64,000 nucleotides of DNA, taken from NCBI RefSeq assembly GCF_048564905.1, contig NC_132991.1, positions 64,673,501 to 64,737,500 on the forward strand, read 5' to 3'. The stretch is from Vicugna pacos (lineage: Eukaryota; Chordata; Mammalia; Artiodactyla; Camelidae). A model generated the notes under the pieces. The model saw only the letters and a program-made list of their open reading frames with translations. It did no database searches and had not been told where the DNA came from. The translations under genes and the position numbers were made by a program. Shown one piece after another: positions 1 through 13,750 of this stretch (position 1 is its first letter; the number at the start of each line of letters is the position of its first letter).

Positions 1-1680
1 CAATAAAATTTGCTGGTAACCAATAATTAGAAATATCCAAATGGCATATAAAACACCAGTTTGCTTGTTTCAGATGTTTTACTGCAAAACCACTTATTCC
101 TTTATATTAACAAAAAGTTCCAGACGTTACATATTTGAAAAGAATCACTATTTGGAGGACTAATTTCTCCCTCAAGCTAGAGATGTTTTAACTGTACCTA
201 AAACTCTGATATGTTCCTTAAGCTAACTGGTTAATGTGTAATTTTAGAATCTCAGAAAACAAATACAGCATGAAAAATGAGCATTCATTCATTTAAATAT
301 TTTATTCTAAAAAAGATTATCTTTTAAGGTCACTATTAGGGTGTAATAGGGCATAAACTACACATAATAAAAGTCAATTCTGACCAAATACCTAACTATG
401 AGGGTAATAAAAACAGTAAGGAAATGCACCAAAATACAGACTAGTTGGTAGAGCTCTGGGTGATATTTATCCCATTTTCCTCTATTAAATTTTTTAAAAT
501 TATGACTATATATTGGTTTTATCTTTAGAAATACTCATGCTAAAACATTAAACATTTTTCATTAGACGTGGTCTTACAGTCCTTCACAGGCTCATTTAGT
601 GCATCAGCAACTTACAGTCTACCTGCTAGATCCTACCAAAGAAACACTCAATTCCCCATCAGTCCAGGCCTACTCAAAACTACTGAAACGTTTCAGCATT
701 AAGTATCTAGTATTCACTGAAGGATGGCAGAATTAGGCCTCTGAGCAAAGTCAGGATATACTAGCTGCCAGAGGTTACTTTCCCCTTATCTTGCTTGAAA
801 ATTGAAGATAACTGTCCTTTATGATTCATGCTTTACCACTGCTGGCTCACAACCTCAATAAACTACACTGACGAACATTAAGAACATAAAATGCAAATAC
901 AAAAAGAAAAATCAAACAGCAAAAAACACTACTGACAGCTTAATGCTCATAGATATTACTTCAGTTGATCGCTGAGGAAGCGTGTTTATTTTTATTCAGT
1001 ACTAATGATGGAATAGATGAACTTTTAGAATCTTTACATGAAAAGGAAAGGGTTACTAGCAGACTTTGGGTTTAATGGCAAAGACCAGAAAATAATCATA
1101 TGGACAAGGCTAATAAGTAACCACCCACAAAACTTATCATTAAAGGTCAAGTACCTGTTGAAATCCTGTCCCCACCCAAAGACTTACCATTGTGCCTACT
1201 GCCTCTGATTTTAACTCTTTAAAAAATAAAGCTGAAGTTTACTTTTTTCTCCTCTTTTTCACAGGACAAGTTTTGGATATGTTTATTAAGAATCAATGAC
1301 ATTTAATTAACTTAAAAATTTGTTAACATTCTGCATTAATGAAAATTTTTCCATCTATGTTGCACATTAATGGATAATATGACAGGATGAGTGGTTTGAA
1401 CAAAGTTCTTAGTAGAAAAGTCTAATATTTTAATTATATAGGTATCATAAAAAATTGCCAAACTAATATCATGAATTTATTGAATTAAAATTTAAACTTA
1501 GAACCTATACTTAAAGTGTAAATCTAAGTTTGAGTTAAACGTGGGGGACTGATCACAAATCTATTTCTGCTCCACCTTCTTTGAGAGATATTATCTCATT
1601 AGAGTTAAAGGCATTAAAAAAAAGGGCTATACATAAGACAGGACAAACTGCAGATGACTTTTAATATTTGAAAGATAAAA
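1..1680. other. CCNYL1 intron 3, no feature recognised
   Basis: AT-rich intronic sequence. I see no exon, RNA gene or repeat that I can name. Confidence 0.5.
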
Positions 1681-3420
1681 AAAGACTAGATAAAGGAGTG
1701 ATAACGGGCATGGCAGAACAGAGGAAGCACAACCTCAGTACCTACAGAGCGTGACTGAGACAGGAACAAGAAAATCAGTTTGTCTTACAGAACCCAAGGC
1801 AGGCTCCAAAGTGAGAGGCTTGGTCCCTAAATCCTTGCAGTAAGGCCCATCAGTTAATGAGTCCTCTAAATGATGCTTCCAATTAGAACTTAAGACAGTC
1901 AGGGACCACCACACATTTGAGGGAAGCCTCCAACAAGAGATTAAAACAGGAAGAAGGAATTGATGGGAGTGATAAAATTCAGGAGCAAAAGAAAAACTTA
2001 AAAAAAAAACTTTAACTTCCACAGAAAGATAAGAATTTGCATCAGTGAAAAAAAGAATGACAGGATGTAAGAGAACTCTATAAATTAAAAATAAGATAGA
2101 CAAAATGAAGCATTCAATAGGAGGGTTAGAGCATAAAGTTAAGGAAATCTCCAGGAAGAGGACAAAAAGACAAAATGGAAAATAGGGGAAAAGAAAATTA
2201 GAGATCTGTGCAGGAATACTGGTCTAAGGAGTTCCAACATCTGACTAATAGGAATCCAGGAAAAAAAAACAACAGAGAATATCAAAGAAACACAAAAATT
2301 CACTAGAAGGAGAGATGTCCTATTTAATGGCTCCCATAAAATGAAAATGATCTCTACCAAACCATATGAAACTTCAGAATGCTAGGGCGAGAGAAGGTAC
2401 TAAAAGGCTCCAGAGAAGGAACGGATGGGGGAAAATGAATAAAATTCATAATGTACATTGTCAACAGATTTAAAAGAAACACTGTAAATGAGAAGTGTTG
2501 AGAATGACAAAAGAAATGAGAAGACAAGAGAAACGTCTTTGGAACTGCAAAAATTAGTTTCAACCTAGAATTCTATACTTTATCAAACAGGAGTTTCAGA
2601 GAGGCTAGATCTCTGTAAAATTTCTGCCTCTATTTCTTTTCCCAGGACAATGTGCTCCAGTAAAACAAGGGGAGTATAACAAGACAGAGGGAAACACAGA
2701 ATCTAGGACGTAGGGGATCCAACACAACAGAGCAGTTATGTGAGATCCCAGATGATTTCAAACAGATATCCCAGAAAAACAGGCACAAAGCCGGCCTAGG
2801 GGAAAACCAGTCTGCATGGGGGTAGGATGACAAAAGGCCTGGGAAGCGTGTCTCCAAGAAAAAAATGGAACAGATGTGGTTTAGTAGATGGAAAATATTT
2901 TTGACAGGCATGTGACAAATGTTACAACATTTGGGGGAAAAAATAGCTGTTAGAAAACAGGCAAGTGAATACAGTCAGGAAATTAATTCCACAAAAAAAT
3001 GAAGAATGCAGGGAGACCAGCCAGGAAGCTACTTACTCCATTTGGCTGTGTGAGATCATGTTGGCTAGGAAAAGGGGGGCTGGATTATCCAGAAGTGCAG
3101 AAGGGCTCAGGTTTCATTAATATTTAAGAAAAAGAATGAAGGGTACACAAGGAGGAGGCATATTCAGGAACTACATGGCTCAGCAGTGAACAGTTTTGCA
3201 TAGTCATAATAACATAAACATTCTGACAATAAAAACTGTGACACATATTGAGCGAACAGAGGGACAGGGACAGAAATAAGGTCATGGTGGAGTGAGGAAG
3301 CTAAGCTTTTACCTGCTATGAAAAGAAGTCAATGGATAGTGCTAAAAATTAACTTACCTATTCTACTTTCATTATTCTGGTTGAAAAATAAGATTAACAA
3401 ATTAAGGCAAAAGAATTTAA
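1680..3420 (+). mobile_element. Old L1-related (HAL1-like) fragment
   Basis: Several stretches resemble the HAL1/L1M consensus as remembered, notably AACCTAGAATTCTATAC near 2562 and TGTGCTCCAGTAAAACAAGG near 2650, followed by A-rich, GA-rich sequence. Orientation and edges are uncertain. The antisense open frames over it have no recognisable product. Confidence 0.4.
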
Positions 3421-3667
3421 GGCAGATCTTTATAACACAACCATGTTATTGAAATTTAACCTATCAGAACCCTTTAAAAACGGGCACTACTAAGCCAAAG
3501 ACTTTCCCAAATACGTCTGACAACTAGGAAAATAGAAGAGATTTAGAAAATCTACAAAAAGAGGTCCATGCTAGCAATAGTGGATCCATTATAACTTTTT
3601 AGGAATCATGGCAGACATACTTTTAATTCAAACTATTAACTTCTTAACTTTTCAACTGTTTACTTAC

Positions 3668-3702
3668 ATGGTTTAAATGGTTGCTCTTCCTCTTTTCTCG
3701 CA
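3668..3702 (-). CDS. CCNYL1: CCNYL1 coding exon 3 (35-nt small exon)
   Basis: A 35-nt exon completes Val101 and encodes REKRKSNHLNH, residues 102-112. It continues the TDVREKRKS motif shared by CCNY and CCNYL1, and the NHLNH tail is typical of CCNYL1. The acceptor is a T-rich tract ending TTCTTAG; the donor is CAT followed by GTAAGTA, close to the ideal U1 site. It ends in phase 0, so exon 4 should begin with a full Val codon left of the window. Skipping this exon alone would shift the frame. Confidence 0.93.
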
Positions 3703-4349
3703 CTAAGAATAAAAAAAATTAACTGATCAATTCTGATACAAATGCCATATAAAAATAAAAGTAGTTGCTAATTATCTGACTGATTATCAATATACAAAAT
3801 GAGATAAAATTCCATTCTATTTTTAAAAATAATTTCCAACAAGATACAGAATTTAAATCACCTAAGAAGACAAAAGATGAGTCCTATATATAAATAAAAT
3901 CTAAAAACTTCTTTTTATTTTTTGACCTAACAGATATTCTGCATTAGGTACAAATGAAAGATTCCATTTACAAAGAAAAAAAAAAAAAAAGAAAAAGGCA
4001 AAGCAAATTAGGCCAGGTGAGAAATTTAGCTAATAAAGAAGTTTACCTGTTGCATATCTGAATCACTACCCAGTAGTATTTTCTAATTCTACATTTATAC
4101 ACAGCTTACTTTAATTACCAGGATCTAACAGATGATAACTCTAAGAACCAGTTTCTGGCCAGGTACCCATCTTTAAGTGCACTTGTATCCCTGGAAGGAA
4201 CCTGAACCACTTATTGGTAACTTACTAAAATACTTAACTAAAAAAAAAATGAGTCTTCATATAACCGGAAAGTAACCTATCTTAAATTTAAATTTTAAAA
4301 TGAGTGTGCTGACCTAACTGAACATATCTATAGCACACAAAACTGTTCT

Positions 4350-4775
4350 GCCCCAGCAAAAGCCAGAAGAATAAAAGCCTCAAGAGGGTCTTGGGCCACA
4401 CTCTTTCCCACACCACCCCCTTCAACTCGGGACAAGCATCATAGGCACGATTCCTTAAGACTGAAGAGAGAGAAGGGCACGAGATAGCTTTTCTTTTCCT
4501 GTCTCCAGTCTCTCTCTATATGAGCAGCCCATGGTTCTGGAAGAAACTGAGAAATACAGCAATCCTAACCAGAAATGATCAGCTCAAGACAGGCAAAGTA
4601 CACATGCTATAAAAATGCAAGTCAGAAACCCCAGGAGCTTCCAAGGGTGGTGAGCACGTGGTGCACTCGGAGAGGGCATGGAAGCTCTGCGCCCTTTCCC
4701 TGGGCCTGGCATCTGCATCTCTTCCATCTGGTGGTTCCTGAGCTACATCCTTTTATAATAAACTAGTGATCTAAC
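4350..4775 (+). mobile_element. Possible LTR fragment (ERV class, family unresolved)
   Basis: The right part, around CTCTTCCATCTGGTGGTTCC and the AATAAA-bearing TTTATAATAAACTAGTGAT at about 4750-4770, resembles the R/polyadenylation region of an ancient mammalian solo LTR. It is a diverged fossil without internal genes. Family and left edge are uncertain. Confidence 0.3.
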
Positions 4776-5597
4776 AGAAAAACAAAAAGAACCCTCCATT
4801 TTTAATTGTGCTGTATTACTTTCCTTTTGCATTACTCTAAAAAGACACTCAATTCTTGTATTCCTGCTGTCCTAACCAACTGAAAAACTTGGTCATGTAT
4901 GGCTTCTTAGCAAATAAACTAGGATTTATTGAGAAAAATAAGCAGGAAGGCAGGAGTGCAAAAAATTCTACAGTTCTGATTCTCATTTTAAAACAAACAG
5001 GACACAGGAGATTTATACTAGTTTTACATGCTGAGGACAATATTTGGGGAAATCCAAGGTAGGTTTGCTCTGATTACCCTGACACAGCACTACATTAGGA
5101 TGAGAAAGTTTTGAGTAACTTAAAGTTCTGAATAGCATAAATCTGGATGTGAGACAGGCTTGTCTGGTTGAGCATTGTGTGAAATAGGGCCAAAATCACA
5201 AGACTCAATGCCCATATGTAAACAACTGACTTTTTTGATTTGATCATATGAAAACCTAACTGTGACCTAAACCCTATCATTCACCTTTAACACACATGCT
5301 CTTTGGTGCAAGGGGAAAAGGACAAAGTAGGATGGAGAAACAGACCACATGTAATCATGTGGCCAGCTAACTATGTTGATAAAGAGGTGACAAAATGTAT
5401 AAACAGATAGTCTAAGTGTTCTCCTCACTAAAACAGTGACAGCTAAAGGAAAGTGTATCCTTATATATTAAAATAAGACACATGAATATGTGAAAAAGTG
5501 AAACATTTAAACCACTCTAAGAGTTTTTCTCAATACTTTCTGTAATACACAAATCAGTTTTCAGTCTTTTTCTCGGGGAAAAAAAATACTGTCTTAC

Positions 5598-5672
5598 CAT
5601 CCGTTTGAGATTTGCTCAGGAAAATTGTGCTTGCCCTTGGGTGGTCAGAAGGGTTTGATTCCAAAGCTAAGT
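5598..5672 (-). CDS. CCNYL1: CCNYL1 coding exon 2
   Basis: This 75-nt exon completes Asp76 and encodes residues 77-100, including [20 protein letters not shown], the most conserved part of the cyclin Y family linker before the cyclin box. The acceptor is preceded by a pyrimidine tract rich in CTCTCTCTCC and ends in TATAG. The donor is ATG followed by GTAAGA. Entry and exit phases are both 1 and the length is divisible by three, so skipping would keep the frame and delete 25 residues. It is too short to show as a long open frame and was recognised by translating the minus strand near 5.6 kb. Confidence 0.95.
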
Positions 5673-5699
5673 CTATACAGGAAGGAGAGAGAGAGGTGT

Positions 5700-8225
5700 G
5701 ATAATTTAGTTGAGTAGAAAAACACGATTTTTAAAATAGCTGCACATTAATTTTAATCACTTTTAATAGCCTTGAGAAGAGCTTTCAGTCTTGAGAAGAG
5801 CTTTGTAATGACAAAAAGGCAATTTTAGTAAAGGCAGCAATATAAAAATTCTACTGGGAAACAGCAAAACTGCAGAAACTCTCCATACATGTGGAATAAA
5901 ACCAGGGCTTTGTTCCAGACTTTTTAACTTGCACTTAAATAATCTATGCAACTTTCAGATGAATCATATATGTGACTCCCCTCCTACTTATCCATTAAAA
6001 ATTCAGTCCCCCTCCTTTATGCTGATATTACTAGCACATTCCAGGAACAGTCTCAAGAAGTAAGTAATGCTGTGGCCAATAATTGTCAGATACCAGCTCA
6101 GTGTAACAAATATGCCAAAACCAAGTGAGTTGCTTTTGGGAAATGTTCTTAGACAGTCAAATGGGAAATTTTAACTCCATTCAACAAATGAACTCATTTA
6201 GTTGGCTGCGGTTTATTTGGGGGTTATTCATCATGGCAGATTTAAGAGGACTGCATAAAAGTTCAATGTTTTAATCTATAGGAACACTTCCACGATAGAA
6301 AGTTATTTTTAACTTCGCCCTCTATTTCCAAAGCTAAACTTCCACTTCTTCTTTCCATGCTGCGTGACTGACTTGGGCTTCAGTAAGAGTACTTTCTGGA
6401 GCAGATCATAGGGCTGCTTGAAAATAATTTCGGTCATACCAATGTAAAGATGTGTCTGTCTACAATCCACTGTGCATCAAGGTGGGACAGTCGTCCACTT
6501 AGGCAGGAATACAAAACATGTACAAGCTATCATATGGGAGAGTAAAGTTGTCGTTTAAAACAAACATAAAAACAAAAACCCTTATGACACCACTTCAGTA
6601 AAGTCCATCTCAAACCATTTAACCAATCTTTTGAGAAACTGGGCCAAGATCCAGATATAGAGGAATGGTTAAGTTAAGGCACTATTTCCCAAACTATATG
6701 ATAATTGTTCTATTTTTAAAAAGGGGGTTTGCTGGTCAAATAATACACTACATCCCTGGCTCTTAGAAAATCAAAAGAAAACACACATTGATATATTAAA
6801 AACTCATCAGTCTAAGTAGTGAATACTGTCTAACTCAGCATTTCACAAATGTATCCACCTAGAATCCTTTTCCCCTGCAAGTAATACAGCTTGAATCCTG
6901 CACAAAAATAATTTGGGGCTTCCTGGTTTAACAGCAATCTGAGCCACCCATTTTAATGCTATTGCCAGCACTAGAAATTTACATAGCTAAAATAACTTGC
7001 TTTGTTCTTCATGAAAATTCCTTCACTAAATTTGAAGTTTATTAAGCTGATTTTGGAGAAACCATTCTATTAAACATTTTTATGTAAAAGACCCATACAA
7101 TTATTTTAAAGGGTTTTTCCCCCATACATATTTGAAAAATGAGACAATGTTAGCTGTTTGGGAAAATAAATTCAGTTGTATACAAAGTGACAGGCAGAGA
7201 CTGACACAGCTGCCTCTATCCTAAGGCTTCTGAAAGGATTCATGAGTACTTCCTATCAAAAAGAAAGCAGACTACATTTGAATCTAAAAAATAAGCAGAA
7301 ATGTTTGCAAAGTAGCCATGTTACTTCTCAGTGTCTATGGCATGGTAAAATTTAACAATCTTCAATGAAAGCCCAGGAAAAGTTAAGTACCAGAATCAAA
7401 GATGAGCAGGCTTAAACACACACGCACGCACGTGTGCACACACACACTCTTCTCTCTCTCTCTCTCTCTGCCCCCAAACCAAGATGTGCTACTAAAGATC
7501 TAAATATAAAAATCAAGAAAGCTGGGATAAAAGAAATAACATGAAGAATTAGCAAAAAAAAAAAAAAAAAAAAGCAAAATTAGCCCAAGTGACCATAAAA
7601 AATCTGGCACTCCCCCTAGCTAGCAGGGGCTGCTGGACGCTCCTCTTGCCTTCATGAGAGGAAAGCCCTTTCAGGAGAGATCAACAGAGGAGAGCAGACC
7701 TGAGACAGGCTCTGAGGAGAGATCATTTAACTCCTGGTCAAGAAGTGCTAAATTTACTCTGTGAACTCCAGTTATACAAGTCAATACTTATTATTTTAAT
7801 TTAATTTAAGCTATCCTGAGATAGATTTTCTGCAATTTGCAACTGAAAGAGACCTGGTTCATCAGCAGTATTGATGACCCCACTAAAGGTGGGGACAGAT
7901 AAAGGTCACTTGCTCATTCCTTTGATAAATATCTTATCATGAACAGAAATCTGCATGAGTCAAAACAATGCTCTGTTTAAAAACTAACCCATAAACTCAC
8001 AACCTTTACTTTTACTTTTCTTATACATTAAAGAAAAAAAGCCCTAATTAGTGTACAATTTATATCTTATTGTTACTAATAAGTGTTCTCCACCCCATTG
8101 CTACATATTTACTGTTTAATGAAGACATATTGACCCATCAAGTGTTATTCCTATACTATACTTAGCCAATCTCCTATTGCTGGAGTTTAGCTGCTTACAA
8201 AGTTCTATTGTTAAAACATAAGGAA
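5700..8225. other. CCNYL1 intron 1, left part
   Basis: No gene or nameable repeat was recognised apart from the CA/TC microsatellite at 7415-7469 and an A-run at about 7552-7573. Several AT-rich stretches are featureless to the eye. Confidence 0.45.
7415..7469. repeat. Compound CA / TC microsatellite
   Basis: Interrupted CA and GCAC units pass directly into about nine TC units, followed at about 7552-7573 by a 22-nt A-run. Likely length-polymorphic. Confidence 0.85.
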
Positions 8226-8229
8226 AAAT

Positions 8230-8560
8230 CTTCATGTATATAGTTTTTTAAATAATGGTTTCATCTCCTTAGCAAAGATCTACAAAAGTGGGATCACTAG
8301 GCCAAAAGGTTAGCTCTTTTTCATGGCTCAATGTACAGTGCTCAAGTGCTTTCCAAAGAAGGTGGGGGCATATTAGTGTATAATGCTATCAATCATACCA
8401 GTTGTTCCTACTCCAGCTTTGGATACTTGAAAAAAATTCCTACTGATACGAATGAAGACCCTCACTGTGGATCTGATTTGTATTCCTTTTGATTACACAG
8501 TTTTGACCATTTTTTCCATAGTTAACAGTGTTATTTCCACTTTCACCAGTTGCCTATCAT
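8230..8560 (-). mobile_element. Old L1M 3'-region fragment
   Basis: The order of phrases (GGGATCACTAGGCCAAAAGG, then GCTTTCCAAAGAAGG) follows the antisense of the L1M consensus around the '...gggtcaaagggt...ccaccagcagtg' block. Strongly diverged. Confidence 0.4.
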
Positions 8561-10640
8561 TTGTAAGGTAATGTGTGTACATACTAGGGCCCTAATGTTG
8601 TCAATTGCATGAAGTTGTCAGAAAATATTAATCTTCTGTTCACAGCCTATAACAATTTCTGTGTAACCTGCACTTTTTGCGAATTAAAAACACCGCATCA
8701 CTCTTTTATAGAATGGACATGTAAGTCATTAGACAATAAACTCATACACATAGTATTTCTGCACTCTCCAGTAACTGTTTTCCCAAGAGCCTAAGGAGAC
8801 GATGGTAAAACCTACTACACTCTTTTCACTATCTGCAAGTTAAAGCTGCCAGTTACTAAGCAAAGCATTACCAGTCACCATCCCTCTCATCCTCCATTTC
8901 CCCCTCAACATGCACACACAATAATTTAGATTTCAGGAAATGACTGTGCATCTTATATATGAATTATTCCTAAAATTATTTCTTTACAAACCTCTACAAA
9001 TATTTTAACTCAGGAGAAATATTCTTGAGCTCATGATTAAGGGTTATGATTAAAACTATTTTAGGACTGATCACTTTCGTATTGTCAATTTAAACTGCAA
9101 CTTATTTGACATCATAGGTCAATGTAGAAGAAGCATGATTAGAAAAAAATTAAACCCAGGTCTTAAAGTAAATATTCTTCAGAGGAAATCTGTAAAACAC
9201 CACTGACATTGAATATTCCTTTTCCTCCAATCTAAGATTCTTATCAGTTCTAAAATCAATCTCAATCTCAATTGCAGATGTTAAGTGTGAAAATATAAGC
9301 AACTTAGAATAAATAAAATGCATTACTAAAGGCTAAAAGTGTTAAAATTATGCTATCAGAAACTGTCAATAAATGATTTTCCCTTGTCAAAATATTAGGA
9401 GAGGGCACTGACCAAGAAATTATATGACAGAAGCAGTGTATTTCAGAAAGAGATTGATTTAAACATATTGATGTCAATATATTCCAACTAAACAGAAGAT
9501 GTCAGCAGTTCTGGGCCAATACTGGGCACCAGTTTAAAGGTTTACTGAGTTTACTGAACTGCCCCATCATCCCTATACTGTACAGTGTATTCGTTTCATG
9601 GCTCATAATACAAACATTTCAAGTCTTGCAATTACTGTGTAAACTGATGATTTTATCTGAACCCACACTTTCCACCCGAATCAGGTACTTATCCCGGAGG
9701 GCCCTGAGCTGGGCTGTCCCACCAGAGCACACGCAGTGTGCTCCTGCATCCCTAGTCTACTGTGTGCCTGAGCCTTGCTTCTGCTTTCCTAGCTTCTGAC
9801 ATCCTGAATCCCAAACTTCTAAATTCTGGTTTCCAACTGCTTCTGTGCCTGCCTCTACCTTGCTTCTCAGTCTTACCTTATATGAACCCTCAATTTGTGT
9901 TTTAGCGACCATGACTGAGACGTGACATGTAGTTAAGTGTACCTGTCTTCCTTTATATATTTTTGAAGGGCACTTTGCTCAGTTGCTTGGACTGTTAAGA
10001 AACTTTCTGGGTTGCAAGTTACCTCCATTTCATTTCAATATTATGCAGCATTACTGTTTTAACTCTAAAGTTTTACTACTTTAATATACTAAAAAAAAAA
10101 AAAAGATGAGGAAAAAAGATAGTATCCAAAGCAGCTCACATAATGAGTCATCATAAATTCTGCTCCAAAAAAAAAATAAATTAATTAAAAAAAAAATTCT
10201 GCTCCTATATGCCACATACTTGGAATTTACAGTCCTGATCTATCAAGTCTCATTTTTAAAGTCCTGGACAACTCAATTTATACCTGAGTATAATTCCTAC
10301 ACTACCTAACTCAAAACATTGTTTGTAAGGATTAAATGAAATCCAAGAGCAATCTATATACTATATAAATCAACATACATGAGAAAACAAAGCTTTCACA
10401 ATTAACTCAAAAGCAAAAAGTGAATACTTAGCATTTCACAGGTAAGTGTATGTCCACTCATTACCCACACCCAGATATCATCTTGGGTAAACAGTGCTTT
10501 GGCTACCCACTAAGGAAAGCCATTGTGTGTGTGATTAATAGTCACACAACCAGCAAGAATTTTTTTTCTTTAAATAAGCAAATACATATTATTTTTCCTG
10601 CTTCTGTCATGTAGATTACCGTATGTTCTCTCCTTGCTCT
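8560..10640. other. CCNYL1 intron 1, middle part, no feature recognised
   Basis: AT-rich sequence, with a more GC-rich patch at about 9670-9880 that I cannot assign. A-runs occur near 10090 and 10170. No splice-bounded exon of CCNYL1 is expected here, because exons 1 and 2 join directly in frame. Confidence 0.4.
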
Positions 10641-11140
10641 TTTCATGTAACACACCCGGGAGATCAAGTCATAGCAGGAGAGGGCTTTCTTACAGCTCCA
10701 TAGTTCTTCTCTGTGTGGATACACCAGTTCATTTTACCAGTCCTTTACTGGACATCTGAATTATTTCCAATATTTTGCTACTGGAAATAATGTAACAAAA
10801 CCTTTGAGAATATGTGGTTTCATACTTGTGGGGTGTTATCTCCAGAGTAAACTGCTTTAGTAGGATTTCTGGATAAAGCGAGATTGTGCCAACTTCCCCC
10901 TCATGGAGTTGAACCATTTTGCATTTCCACCAGCAACGTATGAATGTAACATTCTTCAGTCTCACAAAAGAATGTAGCGCCAAGTTTTTGGATTTTCTCC
11001 CAACAGAAGAGAAACTACAATATAGTTTTATTTTGCATTTTTCTTATGTGTGGTGAGGACATGTGTAAGGGCCATCTGCACTTCTTTTTCTATGACTTGT
11101 CCATTCATATCTTTGTTAACCTACTTTTAGATTCAATTTT
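10640..11140 (-). mobile_element. Old L1M 3'-region fragment
   Basis: Contains TTTGCATTTCCACCAGCAACGT and surrounding phrases of the antisense L1M consensus, including the 'single-base change of the ruler' order: distance phrases, ACTGGACATCTGAATTATTTCC, then the CCACCAGCA block. Confidence 0.5.
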
Positions 11141-11164
11141 AAGAAAGCCTGTATTATTAGTATT

Positions 11165-11720
11165 GGGGTTTTTTTGTTGTTGTTCAAGCCACTGTTGGCT
11201 CTCATCTGAACTACTTACTGCACCAGCCTCCTAAGTGGTCTCCCTGCTTCCACTCTTGCCTACATTAGTCTGTTCTCACACAGTAGCTGGTCTGACCGCC
11301 CCTACTCCCTTCTTAAAGAATAACATCATTTCCCTGCATATAATCTTTCAATGGTTTCCCATGACAATTGGACTAAAATCCATATTTTTGTCAAGGCCCA
11401 CTAGGCATACAAGGTCTTAATCCCCCATATTCCCCCGGCCTCCTCCCACTCAGCTGCAGCCACCCGTCTTTCTGCCCTTTGCCTCACAGTGTACTGCCAC
11501 CTGAGCAACTGTGCACAGAAGCCTCTTCTCCCACATCCTCACGTGGCTCCCACTGACTCTTAGGACTGCTCACGGGGTCACTTAAGGAAAGCAGCTGCCT
11601 TTAACCACCCCACGTAAAACTGCCTTCCTCCCCAGCCCATTACCCTCTTTTCCTTTCTTCTTGGCATCTCACTATCTGATGCTCTTGATTCTTCATGTGC
11701 TATCTGCCCCTAGGCACCTC
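11165..11720 (+). mobile_element. L2 LINE fragment
   Basis: Matches the remembered L2 ORF2/3' region: GCCTCCTAAGTGGTCTCCCT, CAATGGTTTCCCATGAC, AAGGCCCACTAGGCATACAA and CTCCCACTCAGCTGCAGCCA occur in consensus order. About 25-30% diverged by eye. Confidence 0.75.
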
Positions 11721-12159
11721 TAAAAAGTAAGGACTTGAGTTAGGGTACAGGCTTTGCCTTGTATAACCACTGTTTGTCCTGCATCTGGACTGCTACCAAT
11801 GATCATCTGTTTCAGCACACCCAAAACCAGGTAGGTTTCTCCCAATTTTCCCACACCACATCTAAGATTTCTTCTAATGCTGTCTTTCGATTTATCTGTC
11901 ACCTAACACCAGCATTAATTTCAGATCTCTTAGGGTAGTAGTTTAGTTACTCAGAATAAAGATACAAGAACAGGTTATCAAGAAACACAAAAAACTAAAA
12001 GAGGGAATCTAATGTTCAGTGAAAAATCAATGGTAACTTTAATTTTGGAAAAGAACAATCAATGTTAAAATACCTTAACCACAAAATGACTCACTCTATG
12101 AATTTAATTATAAAGTCATAAGACAAAGTGTACCATTAGAATTCTACAGGGAGGTACAA

Positions 12160-12610
12160 TTCCTCAGTTTTTGTCTGTGTCCCCAGAATAAAGCATTAAA
12201 ATGGGATTATGTACAGTTTTTCTATAAAAGATGCTCAACCATAAAGGGTGGGTAAATGAATGATGCACCAACCATTCAATGGTACAGTAAACAGTTACTA
12301 AAAGGCAGGCGGTAGAGCTACACGCAGTTGCATGGAAATACATCCTGCAGTGCTCCCTAGGTGTCAGCACAGTTCCAAGAGCTCCATCGCATTACTTTTC
12401 TTTATAACAAACAATTACAAAGTGGCACATAAAGAATGATCTCATTTTTGTAAAATAAACAAAATGTTATGTTTATATGCATACAAAAGGTTCAGGAAGA
12501 ATCAACACCAAAATATTAACAAAAATTCTTCTGACTATGAGTGAATGACTTTTCTGTATTTTCTAAATTTTTTACATCAAATATTTATTAATACTGCCAT
12601 CAAAAAAAAG
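12160..12610 (+). mobile_element. Old L1M 3' UTR fragment
   Basis: Ends with CTGTATTTTCTAAATTTTTT and preceding phrases (ATGATCTCATTTTTGTAAAA) typical of the L1M 3' UTR in sense orientation, followed by A-rich tracts. Confidence 0.5.
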
Positions 12611-12619
12611 TTAAAAAAA

Positions 12620-13740
12620 AAGAGGGTTTAAAATAGCTACTGGAAAGAGGAAAGATCTGTTGCTCAGAGGTTTTTCCACATCATATTGCCAGTTCCTTCC
12701 TGACCCTCTCCTCAGGTGGGAGAAGAGGAAGGGGTCACTTGAGAGACCACCTTTTGCCAGAAAATTAGCAAAGCTCCCAAGGTCAGAACATAAAGACTGT
12801 ATGGAAAGTTGATGAGTAATAATAAAATCAGATAACAGGACCTTAGCATCTTATTTTGTGTTACTAACACTACCATCAATTATATTAGCTATACTGTTAG
12901 ATAAAGGCAAGGTAGTAAATAAAAAAAAGATTCTTTTTGAGTCTATCAGATATCTATACCAGGTTCTTAGGAATAATTTCTTTGAAATGGCTTGAAGAAA
13001 CCATGTTTTTCTTAAATGTTTTAGAACAAGACAAAGCATCATTTATGTATGATTTTATCCAAGTAACCAAATAATTCTTCACTGCGGAAAAGCCAAAATG
13101 TTTTACATCTAAGTAGGTATTTCTCAGTTTCCAAGGGAACTGATATAAGATTGTCTGAAATAAATACGTTAAAAGCAAACTTTCAATGTGCCTGTACTTT
13201 ATATTTGGTGTTCTAAACTTATTTCTATGGAAGCTTAACAATAGGCAAATGTTGAAATTGAGGTTTCTTATCGTGTTATTGAATCAAAAAAAAAAAACCT
13301 TAAAAGACAAAGTGAAATGAAATTTTAACAATCAAGCTAAACATAAAAAGGTAAATTCTGTACTCATGAACTCTATTTTTCCAACTTTCCTGATTTAACA
13401 CTTCTTATTATATACAGTCTTATGCTTTATGTTTGGTATCTTACCTGCCCTCTTACCAGCTTCTCCTAATGTCCTTCTGTCCAGGGCACTCGAGGCTCCA
13501 ATTTGAGGTCCTCAGAATAAACTCTTTAAACTGTATCAACCTGCTTACCTGACTGGTAAATTTAGACTATTTCAAGACTTCTATTTTTATTCTTATCCAT
13601 CGTAATGAATGTACAGACACAGGATGGAGGGGTAAATGTTGCTTCCGAGTTGTGTACAATTAAACTCTAATGGAAATAACCAAAACTGGAGGAAGCTGAG
13701 CTAGGTCTATCTTATGCATAAATTATAAAATATAAGGTGC
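12620..13740. other. CCNYL1 intron 1 segment, no feature recognised
   Basis: No exon or nameable repeat is seen. A 12-nt A-run lies near 13288. Confidence 0.4.
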
Positions 13741-13750
13741 ATTCTAAGAG

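Noticed and set aside
1-3660. CCNYL1 exon 4 inside the window
   Set aside because: I looked on the minus strand for the segment after NHLNH, expected to contain a KYSSCSTIFLDD-like motif, and found none.
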